In this document: piece after piece, positions 50,006 to 59,538 of the stretch
Layout: every line of letters starts with the position of its first letter
Position numbering within the stretch: the stretch's first letter is position 1
NCBI GenBank assembly: GCA_024743175.1
Contig: JANSXA010000015.1
Coordinates: 41,423-105,422 of the forward strand
Source of the DNA: Pseudomonadaceae bacterium
GTDB taxonomy: Bacteria; Pseudomonadota; Gammaproteobacteria; Pseudomonadales; Azotimanducaceae
DNA length: 64,000 bases
Reading direction: 5' to 3'
Position numbers and translations under genes: made by a program
Notes under the pieces: generated by a model
Told to the model about the DNA's origin: nothing
The model's input: only the letters and a program-made list of their open reading frames with translations
The model's database searches: none

Positions 50006-53000
50006 ATCTACCAACACCAAGGAAAATTCCACTACGCGCCTTCAGACCTGACGCGCTATATGGAAAGCCCATTTGCAGCGTGGATGGATCGCTTTGCGTT
50101 AGAACGCCCTGACAGCACACCTGCTAAAGACACACCTGATGCGTTACTCACCACACTGACCGAAAAGGGTTACGCGCAAGAAGCCCAAATAGAATCTGAG
50201 TTTGAGACGCAAGGCTACCGTGTCACCCGTATCAGTGGAGCATCCAACGAGGATAGGCTGGTGCAGACATTTTCTGCCATGCGCGAAGGTGCAGACGTTA
50301 TCTCTCAGGGTCGACTTGAACTGCCACCGCTGGCTGGCTACGCCGATTTCCTCGTCAAGGTGCCAGGTGACAGCCAGCTCGGCGATTACCACTACGAAGT
50401 GTGGGACGCTAAGCTCGCCAACAACGCAAAACCCACCTTTGTTATCCAGCTCTGCTGTTACGCAGAAATGTTAAACGCCAGTCAGGGCAAACTGCCACAA
50501 ACCATCACCCTGGCATTGGGCACTGGCGAGCGGCAAGCGCTGCGCACAGCGGATTACTACGCGTACTTCCAGAGCTTAAAAAACACCTACCTCACCGAGC
50601 AGGAAAATTTCGACCCTGATCAGCCCCCGGACCCGGCAGACTCAAAAAGTTGGGGAGACTGGAGCACCCACGCGGAGCAACTGCTGCTTAGCCGCGACCA
50701 CCTGTTCCAGGTTGCCAACATCAGCCGGGGCCAGATCAAGAAGCTCAACCAGATTGGTATCACCACCATGACGGCGCTGGCGGAAAGCAAACTTGATCGT
50801 GTACCCGGTATCAACCCTTTGATACTGGCGCGACTGAAAGATCAGGCAGCGATTCAGACAACAAGCGTAAGCGGTGATACACCTGCCTTCAGAATACTCA
50901 CCCACCCTCCCGGAGACAAAACCGGCCTGGCGCTGCTACCCCCCTCCTCACCGATGGATGTGTTTTTCGATATCGAAGGCTATCCGCTGATGGAGGGCGG
51001 CCTGGAATACCTGTGGGGCAGCACGTATTACAACGAAGCGGGCAAGCGAGACTTCAAAGACTTCTGGGCGCACGACCACACCCAGGAAAAGGCAACATTT
51101 GAAGCCTTCATAAACTGGGTATACGAACGCTGGCAAGCCGACCCAACTATGCACATCTACCACTACGCGAACTATGAGGTGACCGCCTGTCGCAAACTCA
51201 TGGGACGCTACGGCGTGTGTGAACACGAAGTAGATCAACTGCTGCGCAACGAAGTGTTTGTGGATCTCTACAAGGTGGTTAAAGGTGGACTGCTGTTAGG
51301 CGAGCCACGTTACTCCATTAAAAACGTAGAGCTGTTATACCGGCCCAAGCGTGACACCGATGTCGCAAGCGGCGGCGAGTCTGTGATGGTGTACGAGCAG
51401 TGGCGAACACTTAACCAGTTGGGTGAGCAAGGCGACACCTGGCAAACCTCCGACATCCTCAATGGTATTCGCGACTACAACATTGATGACTGCGACTCTA
51501 CGGAGGAACTCACCCGCTGGCTGCGGGAGCAACAGCAAACCCATGGATTAACCTTCATCGGCAAAACCGAGTTGGAGGCGCCTGAACTTTCGGAAGAAGT
51601 AACCGCCCGCACCCAACTGCGCGACAGACTGCTCGCCCGCGCTGAAGACGAAAAGACTGACGATCCGGCACAGGCCAGCCTGACAGAAAACCTGGCCTGG
51701 GTACTGGAGTTCCACCGACGTGAGAACAAACCCACGTTCTGGCGCCTGTTTGACCGCCTTGGCCTGAGCGAGACTGAACTTGAAGATGATCTCGATTGCC
51801 TGGCCGGCTGCACTCGCACGGATCGTGAGGCGTTCAAACCCACGCCAAGAGCACGAAACCTTGCTTACGAATACACTTTTGATCCTGCACAGGAATTCAA
51901 GGGGGCAACCAAACAGTTCTATCTTCTAGGTGTTGAAACAGAAGATGGCAAGCGTGCCAAAGTCACCTACAGAGCAGATGACAGTGACCTGGAGCGCGGC
52001 CTTATAGTGCTGCAAACAAAAGATGAGCCACCCAGCACCGTCACGCTGATTCCGGACGAGTTTGTTAACCCTGACCCCATTCCCCAAGCCATCGATGACA
52101 TTGTGGCGGACTATGAACTGGGCAAACTCACCGCAGCAAACAACGCCATTATAGATTTTCTCACCCGCGCCAGACCCCGCATAACAGGGCAGGACGGCGG
52201 CGCCATAGTGACCGCAACCAAATCAAAGGAACGGCTGGCGCAGATCATCTTCGCAGTGAAAAACCTCGACCACAGCTACCTGCCTATCCAGGGACCACCA
52301 GGTGCAGGAAAAACTTACACTGGCAAACACGTGATCGCGGAACTGATAAAAGACGGCGCGCGCGTAGGTGTGGCCAGCAACAGCCACAAAGCCATCAATA
52401 ATCTGTTGTTGAGCACCGCTGAGTACTGCAATGAGCAGAATATTGCCGCCTCATTTTTCTGCACAAAAGAGACCGAACCTGCGCTGCTGCAGGCCGGTGT
52501 AACCACTGTCGCCAACAATCAGCTCGCCGACCTGGTGCAACCGGGTTGCGTAATGGGCACCACCACCTGGGGGTTTGCACGCGATGATATGGTCGAGCAG
52601 CTAGATTACCTGTTCATAGACGAAGCAGGACAAGTCTCTGTTGCCAACCTCATCGCCATGAGCCGCGCAGCGCGGAACCTGGTGCTTATGGGCGATCAAA
52701 TGCAGCTTGGTCAGCCCTCACAAGGCACACACCCGGCAGAAAGCGGCCTGTCTATTCTGGATTACCTGCTGCATGAAACACCAACCATTGACGACACCAT
52801 GGGTGTATTCCTGGACACCACCTATCGCATGCACTCCAGCGTGAATCAGTTCATCAGCGAACACATTTACGATGGCAAACTCAAAGCCCACCCTGCCAAT
52901 GACAAGCGCATCATTACGGTCCCTGAAACCTACTCTGGAGCGCTGCGCAAAGAAGCAGGTATTATTTTTGTACCGGTGAATCACGAAGGCAACACCCAGG

Positions 53001-53437
53001 CGAGCGATGAAGAAGTGGCCGCGATTGTCGAACTCTCAAACGCTCTTTTGGGCAGAACATTCCATACGGGGCAGCCTGAACCAGCAACCCGGTTCATCGA
53101 CTGGCAGGACATCTTGTTCGTTGCACCCTACAACCATCAGGTGAACAAACTTAAAAATGCTCTTGGTGACAATGCTCGTGTAGGCAGCGTGGACAAATTT
53201 CAGGGCCAGGAAGCACCCATTGTGATTCTGAGCATGTGCGCCAGTGACAGCAGTGAATCTCCTCGGGGATTAGATTTTCTGTTGGACAAACACCGCATCA
53301 ATGTCGCCATATCACGCGCGCAGACAATGGCGATTGTAGTGGGGAATCCGAAGTTGGGGCAGACCAACCCAGGGAGCATAGAGCAGACTGCGTTGTTGAA
53401 CTTGTTTAGTGGGATTGTGGCGGAAGGTGGAATCTAA
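50006..53437 (+). CDS. TM0106-family RecB-like nuclease fused to superfamily I helicase
   Basis: The protein has an N-terminal RecB-like nuclease domain (residues about 1-500; DYHYEVWDAKLANNAKPTFVIQLCCYAEML, DVFFDIEGYPL), a helix-hairpin-helix-like linker (LNQIGITTMTALAESKLDRVPGINP), and a Dna2/Upf1-type helicase: Walker A GPPGAGKTYTGKHV, DEAGQVSVANLIAM, TYRMHSSVNQFISEHIYD, VDKFQGQEAPIVILS, INVAISRAQ. The first ATG in frame is 50060, without a ribosome site. Family-like residues IYQHQGKFHYAPSDLTRY lie before it, starting at ATC 50006 with AAGGA 8 nt upstream and a stop codon (50000-50002) just behind. I extend to 50006; the initiation codon is discussed separately. Confidence 0.88.
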   Translation: MYQHQGKFHYAPSDLTRYMESPFAAWMDRFALERPDSTPAKDTPDALLTTLTEKGYAQEAQIESEFETQGYRVTRISGASNEDRLVQTFSAMREGADVISQGRLELPPLAGYADFLVKVPGDSQLGDYHYEVWDAKLANNAKPTFVIQLCCYAEMLNASQGKLPQTITLALGTGERQALRTADYYAYFQSLKNTYLTEQENFDPDQPPDPADSKSWGDWSTHAEQLLLSRDHLFQVANISRGQIKKLNQIGITTMTALAESKLDRVPGINPLILARLKDQAAIQTTSVSGDTPAFRILTHPPGDKTGLALLPPSSPMDVFFDIEGYPLMEGGLEYLWGSTYYNEAGKRDFKDFWAHDHTQEKATFEAFINWVYERWQADPTMHIYHYANYEVTACRKLMGRYGVCEHEVDQLLRNEVFVDLYKVVKGGLLLGEPRYSIKNVELLYRPKRDTDVASGGESVMVYEQWRTLNQLGEQGDTWQTSDILNGIRDYNIDDCDSTEELTRWLREQQQTHGLTFIGKTELEAPELSEEVTARTQLRDRLLARAEDEKTDDPAQASLTENLAWVLEFHRRENKPTFWRLFDRLGLSETELEDDLDCLAGCTRTDREAFKPTPRARNLAYEYTFDPAQEFKGATKQFYLLGVETEDGKRAKVTYRADDSDLERGLIVLQTKDEPPSTVTLIPDEFVNPDPIPQAIDDIVADYELGKLTAANNAIIDFLTRARPRITGQDGGAIVTATKSKERLAQIIFAVKNLDHSYLPIQGPPGAGKTYTGKHVIAELIKDGARVGVASNSHKAINNLLLSTAEYCNEQNIAASFFCTKETEPALLQAGVTTVANNQLADLVQPGCVMGTTTWGFARDDMVEQLDYLFIDEAGQVSVANLIAMSRAARNLVLMGDQMQLGQPSQGTHPAESGLSILDYLLHETPTIDDTMGVFLDTTYRMHSSVNQFISEHIYDGKLKAHPANDKRIITVPETYSGALRKEAGIIFVPVNHEGNTQASDEEVAAIVELSNALLGRTFHTGQPEPATRFIDWQDILFVAPYNHQVNKLKNALGDNARVGSVDKFQGQEAPIVILSMCASDSSESPRGLDFLLDKHRINVAISRAQTMAIVVGNPKLGQTNPGSIEQTALLNLFSGIVAEGGI

Positions 53438-53478
53438 AGTGTGTGACGTCTATCTGGATATTGAGGTGTGGCGATAAC

Positions 53479-53877
53479 ATGCGGCGCGTCGTTGCGGCAG
53501 TGATAGAGCGGGATGGACAGTACCTGATGTGCCAACGCCCGGCTGGCAAACGGCATGCCGGTCTCTGGGAGTTTCCGGGAGGCAAAGTTCAGGCAGGCGA
53601 ATCGGATAAAGAGGCGATACGGCGAGAGCTACTGGAGGAACTGGCTGTTGAACCGGCAGACGAGACGTTGCTGATTGCTGAGCATCCTGATGAGACTTCG
53701 GGGTTTCTGATTTGCTTTATAAAGACAACGATAGAAGCGGAGCCGGAGTGCCTGGAACATGCGTCGATCGGGTGGTTTCTACCAAAAGAGATTCGGGAAC
53801 TCGATCTGGCGCCGGCGGATGAGGTATTTTCGGCAAAACTGATTCTCGGGACCCCGAACAAATCTCCTCTAGCTTGA
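53479..53877 (+). CDS. NUDIX hydrolase, MutT-like (8-oxo-dGTP diphosphatase-type)
   Basis: The 132-residue protein has the complete Nudix box GGKVQAGESDKEAIRRELLEEL, the MutT-like RDGQYLMCQRPAGKRHAGLWEFPGGK and the C-terminal WFLPKEIRELDLAPADEVF. It should hydrolyse oxidised nucleotides such as 8-oxo-dGTP. ATG 53479 begins the conserved part (MRRVVAAVIERDG); an in-frame GTG at 53443 is possible. It lies 41 bp behind the RecB-like helicase gene and overlaps the convergent helicase gene by 9 nt. Confidence 0.93.
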   Translation: MRRVVAAVIERDGQYLMCQRPAGKRHAGLWEFPGGKVQAGESDKEAIRRELLEELAVEPADETLLIAEHPDETSGFLICFIKTTIEAEPECLEHASIGWFLPKEIRELDLAPADEVFSAKLILGTPNKSPLA

Positions 53878-56800
53878 AAATCTCCTGAAGGTCGACTCCG
53901 TCAATGGGATCTTTAAGCGCCACTGGACAGTGATTGGGTTGTCACCTTCCCAATCCATAAATTCCAGGTCACCGCAGTAAGTAAAAGGCGCTGCCGTCCC
54001 AGCTGGAGTTTTTCTTTCCTTTCGAACAAACAGATGCACTTCGCACCCTTCATCAACGTGATTCCTTAGCAGTTGCCCACGTTTAGAAGCTCGCTTCATT
54101 TGGTTCTGGCTGACCCATTGAAATCTATCCGGCCCGAGGAACACGTCGCCATACTGGTGCTCGTCCGCAAGGCCCGCCTTATCAAGCGATACGAGCAAGA
54201 AGATGTGGTCGTCTTTTCTTACATAACCCTGATTCCAACTACCGGTCGAAAAAGGAAGATTCCAAATTCCAGGTATGTTCTCTCGCATGTAGTCTTGGCC
54301 TACCCGAGCCTCCGATGATGTGCCGATCTGTGGTTCTAGGCTGTAGGTTTCGTTTCTGCGGGTGAAACGAACAAACTGCTGGGTACCCGGTTTCCCAGCT
54401 TCCTCGCCAAAATAGCCTCGCAATATGGCGGGAAGCAGGTTCTTATCGCCACCAGGTTCACGCACTACGTTAACGGCAATTTTCACAAAATTCGCCTCAA
54501 GCATGCGGTCATCGACCTCAACCGATGTCCATCCTGTAGGTATACCCGGATTTAATTCACGGCCGGGAGAGTAAAACAGTATGGGTTGACCGCTCGAGTG
54601 ACTGACTTTGCAAAGCACGTTGCTTGCCGGGAATTGCGGGCCTGTTCGGTCTAAGTACTGAGCAAGGCGCCAATCACAGATTTCTCTAGTTAGCTCTTGG
54701 TGGCTCGCAGCTTCAGATTCGTCTGACTCGACGAGTGACCGAAATTCACCATCAACGTAATCGAAATAGGATTTCCCACCGGTACCTCGACCTTCAACCC
54801 ATGCTTTGATCGGGTTGGACTCCAGTAGCGCTCTCATTTTGCGCGGATCATCAATCGCCTCACCGAACTCTTCTTTCAGAATGCGCACCCGCACTGCCAA
54901 CCGGGTTACTGCAGCAATCAACTCACCAGTCTCGATCGCCCCAGGATAATTATCAGTCGCAATCATGGCGAGTAATGTCACCATTTTGTAGCTCTTCGAC
55001 AGCTGAGTTGATTCAAGGCTTTCGTAAAATGGCCGATTCCGATCAAAGGCCGACTGCTGCTCTAGATCCAAATCACCTTGGCTGGCTACAAACCCAAACC
55101 AAGATCCATATGCTTTATTGAGCTTCTTCGGATCGTATCCTTCGTGATAGGCCTCGCTTGCTGTGGGCCGCCTATCATGGATTTCACGAAAGCTCTGATA
55201 CCAGTACGTGATCTGATCGGTTACCGCGCTGGGCTTGGCGAGCTGCTTCAGGATATCTATCGCTTCAAGCTCGTACTCCACAGAACATCCGAGCGGAAGA
55301 ACCAAAGTGCCAGCCTCAAGTGCTAACAGTGCATTTAGGACCTGACCAGGCGAATTACCATTAGCAAACAAAACCGTAGGAACCTGGAGAAACGATCGAT
55401 GGTTGCCAATGTAATCGATCACGTTTAAGTGCGATTTTCCACCCGCCAACCTAAGTCCGCGGCCAAACTGCTGGAGCCATAGTATCTTTGACTCTGTGGG
55501 GCGGAGCATCAACACGGTATCGATTGTTGGAACATCAACGCCCTCATTAAACATATCGACGGCAAAGACCACATCTAGCTGCCCGGCTTCCAACTCCTGA
55601 AGTGCTTGGGTACGAGGTGCGGAAGTTTCACCGGAGTGGACAGCAACACACCGCACGTCTCTCGCAGCGAAAAAATTAGACATGAAGTCAGCGTGACGTT
55701 TCGACACACAAAATGCCAAAGTCCTGGAATTACGGTGTTTAGACCATTGCTCGTAAGCATTTTCGGCTCTTCTTTCCGTCGCCACGGCAAGATCGAGCGC
55801 CTCCGGATCAAATCGACCATTTCTCCAGGGTATATTCGTGAAATCAACATCATCAGGTACACCGATGTAGCGAAATGGTGAAAGTAGCTCGCGGTTAATC
55901 CCGGCCACCAAATCGCACCTGAAAACTAGATTCTCGCCGCAAAGCGCCAGCAGATCCCCCCCGTCAGAACGCTCAGGTGTTGCAGTCAATCCGAGTAGGA
56001 ATTTAGGTTCGAAGTAATCAATCAGGCGGCGGTAGGTGCTGGCGGAAGCATGGTGGAATTCGTCGATAACGATGTAATCAAAGTACTGCTTGCCAAATTG
56101 CTGAAGATGTCTTTTTTGACCCAAAGTTTGGATCGATGCGAAGATGACATCAGCATCTCTATCTCGTTCGCCCCCGCCGTATTTACCAAGAGAGGTTTCT
56201 GGGCGGATTCGCCGGAAGGTTCCGAGGGCTTGGTTAAGAATTTCTTCACGGTGAGCAACAAACAAAACTCGATCGAAGCCAGCACTATCAAATGCAGATA
56301 ACCAAGTCTTGCCTAACCCAGTGGCGAGTACCACTAATCCCGCTTGGTTACCTTGGCGCCTGGTTTCAGTAAGTGCTTTAAGCGCTTCCTGCTGTATTGG
56401 ATGTGGCTCTACCGGCTCACTTGGTGGCTCGGCCTCAAGATCTATGCCTTGCTCGAGCCTCGCGTGTGGCGATTTTGGCCTTCGCTTTATGTACTCCTTA
56501 ATCCACGCATCATTTAGCTCAATTGTGTTTTTATGGCTAAAAAGAGCCTCAAATTCGAATTTGATTTGCTGAAGCGTACTATCACCTAAACCCGCGCTGA
56601 ACCGCTGATTCCACTCAATTCCACTGAGTAGAGCATGCTTTGTGAGGTTCGAGCTTCCGATGTAAGCCGTGGAATGTTGGTCCCTGTGAATGACATAAGC
56701 CTTTGGGTGAAAGCCAAGTGGTTTCGTAACAAAAACCCGAGCTTGGACCAGGCCTGGGTACTCCGCCGTCCAGTCTAGAATCTGATGAAGCGCTCGCGGC

Positions 56801-57411
56801 TCAGTTACATCCATGTAGTCGCCCGTCAAAAGCCTCAACGATCCTTCTCGGTAGAATAGATCCTCGAGATAATGTCGTAGCTCGCTGAGGCCCGCTTCCG
56901 TAATGAAGGCCACCGCCAGATCAAATTTGTCTGCATTTTCAAGGTCTTGCTTCAATGCTTCAAGAAATGGATAACCGTCTACGCCAGAAACAGATCGATG
57001 GCTCGTGTAAGACGCTGATTGATCACGCGCGACCATTGGCTCGAGATAGTTGGCTTTATTAGGAATGACATAACGGACCCCGCCTCTCGGATCCGGCATA
57101 TCTCCGACAAAACGAGGAATCAGGTGGACGTGTAGGTGGTCGATGGTTTGCCCGGATGCCTCGCCGACATTGGTTCCGATATTGAAACCATCAGGCAGGT
57201 GATCTTTCATGACAGCTTCGCGAGCAACGTTAACGCCCTGGACCAAAGCACTATGCTCGAGTGGAGTAGCGTCAAACCAGTTACTGATGTGGCGTTTAGA
57301 AATTATCAGAGCATGGGCAGGCGAAACTGGGAAAAGATCCCATACACAGTAAATTAGATCGTCTTCATAGAAAATTCGGCTTTCATCGAGACTACAAAAC
57401 GGGCACTTCAT
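53869..57411 (-). CDS. HIT domain - PLD-like nuclease - superfamily II helicase - DUF3427 fusion protein
   Basis: The roughly 1180-residue protein begins with a HIT nucleotide-hydrolase domain including CPFC (Cys3, Cys6), SPAHALIISKRHISNWFD and the triad DHLHVHLIPR (His92, His94, His96). A phospholipase-D-like nuclease region follows at about 150-300 (FHPKAYVIHRDQHSTAYIGSSNLTKHAL). Then comes an SF2 helicase with Walker A TGLGKTWLSAF, DEFHHASASTYRRL, LLGLTATPERSDGGD and QFGRGLRLAGGKSHLNVIDYIGNH, and a DUF3427-type C-terminus. PLD-helicase-DUF3427 proteins are known; a HIT domain in front is uncommon. ATG 57411 is preferred to TTG 57423. Confidence 0.9.
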   Translation of the reverse strand: MKCPFCSLDESRIFYEDDLIYCVWDLFPVSPAHALIISKRHISNWFDATPLEHSALVQGVNVAREAVMKDHLPDGFNIGTNVGEASGQTIDHLHVHLIPRFVGDMPDPRGGVRYVIPNKANYLEPMVARDQSASYTSHRSVSGVDGYPFLEALKQDLENADKFDLAVAFITEAGLSELRHYLEDLFYREGSLRLLTGDYMDVTEPRALHQILDWTAEYPGLVQARVFVTKPLGFHPKAYVIHRDQHSTAYIGSSNLTKHALLSGIEWNQRFSAGLGDSTLQQIKFEFEALFSHKNTIELNDAWIKEYIKRRPKSPHARLEQGIDLEAEPPSEPVEPHPIQQEALKALTETRRQGNQAGLVVLATGLGKTWLSAFDSAGFDRVLFVAHREEILNQALGTFRRIRPETSLGKYGGGERDRDADVIFASIQTLGQKRHLQQFGKQYFDYIVIDEFHHASASTYRRLIDYFEPKFLLGLTATPERSDGGDLLALCGENLVFRCDLVAGINRELLSPFRYIGVPDDVDFTNIPWRNGRFDPEALDLAVATERRAENAYEQWSKHRNSRTLAFCVSKRHADFMSNFFAARDVRCVAVHSGETSAPRTQALQELEAGQLDVVFAVDMFNEGVDVPTIDTVLMLRPTESKILWLQQFGRGLRLAGGKSHLNVIDYIGNHRSFLQVPTVLFANGNSPGQVLNALLALEAGTLVLPLGCSVEYELEAIDILKQLAKPSAVTDQITYWYQSFREIHDRRPTASEAYHEGYDPKKLNKAYGSWFGFVASQGDLDLEQQSAFDRNRPFYESLESTQLSKSYKMVTLLAMIATDNYPGAIETGELIAAVTRLAVRVRILKEEFGEAIDDPRKMRALLESNPIKAWVEGRGTGGKSYFDYVDGEFRSLVESDESEAASHQELTREICDWRLAQYLDRTGPQFPASNVLCKVSHSSGQPILFYSPGRELNPGIPTGWTSVEVDDRMLEANFVKIAVNVVREPGGDKNLLPAILRGYFGEEAGKPGTQQFVRFTRRNETYSLEPQIGTSSEARVGQDYMRENIPGIWNLPFSTGSWNQGYVRKDDHIFLLVSLDKAGLADEHQYGDVFLGPDRFQWVSQNQMKRASKRGQLLRNHVDEGCEVHLFVRKERKTPAGTAAPFTYCGDLEFMDWEGDNPITVQWRLKIPLTESTFRRFSS

Positions 57412-57657
57412 TAATATTGGCAAATGCTACGGTGGAATTAGAAGCCTGAGTATCCACACTTCGGGAAGTACTGACAAATTCAACACGCTTCTGGGGTTTG
57501 CCAGGGTCAAAAACATCTGAATAATCTATACACAAAGTTCAGCAGCAGTTTTTAGGCCACTTCACGCAAGTGTGATGCAACTCGACGCACTATTGCTCCC
57601 TTTTGACTACAACTAACATAGAAGAAGCTCTTCAGCCGGAATAGCCAGGACGGAAAT

Positions 57658-59538
57658 ATGGCGGAACTCATCCCTGCACTCAGTAGCTGCATTAGTCGCA
57701 TGCAGGCCGGTGAACGAAGGTTCGCCAAGCGCCTCATCAGCCATCTCGAAGACGACTATGTCTGTTGGTATGACCAGCCCGTTGGGCTTCGCCCTAAATA
57801 CACCGACTTCGTCATTCTCCATCCTAACCGCGGCCTTTTACTGCTGGAAGTAAAAGACTGGAAACTCAGTACGATCCACAAGATAAACAAGGAGAGTATT
57901 GAACTCATCACCAACAACGGCTTGAAAACAGCGCCAAATCCATACGCTCAGGCCAGGCAATGTGCTTACCGACTAGTAAATCAACTCGTTCGCGATCCAC
58001 AACTAAAGCAAATTGATGGGAAGTATCGAGGAGGACTAGTTATGCCCTACGGGTTCGGCGTGGTTCTAACGAGTATCACAAGAGCGCAGTTCGACGCTAC
58101 CGATCTAGGACAAGTACTTCCTGAACACCTGGTGATTTGCAAAGACGAGATCGTCGAGTCTGTGGAGATTGAAGATTTCCAAGAACGTTTGTGGGCAATG
58201 TTCAGTGATCATTTCACCAGCGCTTTAACCCAGCCTCAGGTAGATCGCATCCGTTGGCACATGTTCCCTGAAATCCGACTCAACCAGAGTCCTCAACTAG
58301 AGTTCAGCGACGATGAGAAATCAGATGCAGCTTTCGAAATACCAGACCTGGTTAAGGTTATGGACCTTGAGCAGGAGAAGATTGCTCGAGGACTCGGTGA
58401 TGGACACCGCGTGATCCATGGTGTCGCAGGCTCAGGCAAAACTATGATTCTTGCATATAGATGCATTCATCTTGCTCGCCTGCTACGCAAACCAATATTG
58501 GTGCTTTGCTACAACGTCACGTTAGCCGCCCGATTGAGGGTGCTAGTCGCAGAACATGGCGTGGAAGACAAAATAAATGTCTACAGCTTCCATCGGTGGT
58601 GCCAGACGATCCTGAAAACATACAACTTGAGCGCCCCAAGAAACGAAACGGACCCCTTCGGGTCTATCGTAAACACCGTGATCGAAAACACTGAAAAGGG
58701 CCAAATACCCAAAGGTCAGTACGGTGCAGTGTTGATTGACGAAGGTCACGACTTCCAGCCGGAATGGCTGCGCCTGGTGGTCGACATGGTCGATCCTGAT
58801 ACAAAGTCACTGCTTCTCCTTTACGATGATGCGCAATCTATCTACAAACGCAGCAAAGGCCTTGGATTTACACTCAAGGATGTAGGCGTAGAAGCACAAG
58901 GCCGCACTACCGTTCTCAAACTGAACTATCGGAATAGTCAGCAAATTCTCTCATTCGCTTACGACTTCTTAGATGACTATCTAGAAGCTGATGCACGCAC
59001 CGAAGAACGAGGTGAACTGATTGCACCTGATTCGGGTGGACAATCTGGGCCTGCTCCTGTGATCAAAGATTTTGCCTCATTCACCGAGGAAGCAGCATAT
59101 ATTGTTACGCTATTCAATCGCTTACATCGAGAGCGTAAGCTCGAATGGCGGTCGATGAGCGCGCTGTATTGCCACAACTGGATGGGTAAAGCACTCGCCG
59201 ATCAATTCAGTAAGGCAGGCGTGCCGATTCAGTGGTTGAAAAGCAGCGCTGAAAAGAGGGATTTCGATATCAGTGACAACTCCGTAAAACTTATGACTAT
59301 GCATAGCAGCAAAGGTTTGGAGTTTGAAACAGTTGCAGCCTGTGGTGTTGGGTACATGGGCACAGAAGAAGATCGACTACTGCAAGAAGCAAAACTTCTG
59401 TATGTCGCGATGACAAGAGCGACTAAGAATCTGCTACTTACCAGTTCGAAAGAAGGCGCCCTCACCCAGAAGCTGCATCTGGCAGCGGAGCACTTAGCTA
59501 AGACTTCTGAAAAAGCAGAGTCTCGAGCAGTAGTCTGA
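57658..59538 (+). CDS. NERD nuclease-domain UvrD-like helicase
   Basis: The 626-residue protein has an N-terminal NERD (nuclease-related) domain with the D...E-x-K pattern YTDFVILHPNRGLLLLEVKDW (residues about 20-150). A superfamily I helicase follows: Walker A HGVAGSGKTMILAYR, LCYNVTLAARLR, LIDEGHDFQPEWLRL, LKLNYRNSQQILSF, LMTMHSSKGLEFETV and LLYVAMTRATKNL. It would bind and unwind DNA, possibly cutting it. It is divergent from the HIT-helicase gene across 246 bp, which holds no gene. ATG 57658 lacks a strong Shine-Dalgarno. DNA repair or phage defence are options. Confidence 0.9.
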   Translation: MAELIPALSSCISRMQAGERRFAKRLISHLEDDYVCWYDQPVGLRPKYTDFVILHPNRGLLLLEVKDWKLSTIHKINKESIELITNNGLKTAPNPYAQARQCAYRLVNQLVRDPQLKQIDGKYRGGLVMPYGFGVVLTSITRAQFDATDLGQVLPEHLVICKDEIVESVEIEDFQERLWAMFSDHFTSALTQPQVDRIRWHMFPEIRLNQSPQLEFSDDEKSDAAFEIPDLVKVMDLEQEKIARGLGDGHRVIHGVAGSGKTMILAYRCIHLARLLRKPILVLCYNVTLAARLRVLVAEHGVEDKINVYSFHRWCQTILKTYNLSAPRNETDPFGSIVNTVIENTEKGQIPKGQYGAVLIDEGHDFQPEWLRLVVDMVDPDTKSLLLLYDDAQSIYKRSKGLGFTLKDVGVEAQGRTTVLKLNYRNSQQILSFAYDFLDDYLEADARTEERGELIAPDSGGQSGPAPVIKDFASFTEEAAYIVTLFNRLHRERKLEWRSMSALYCHNWMGKALADQFSKAGVPIQWLKSSAEKRDFDISDNSVKLMTMHSSKGLEFETVAACGVGYMGTEEDRLLQEAKLLYVAMTRATKNLLLTSSKEGALTQKLHLAAEHLAKTSEKAESRAVV

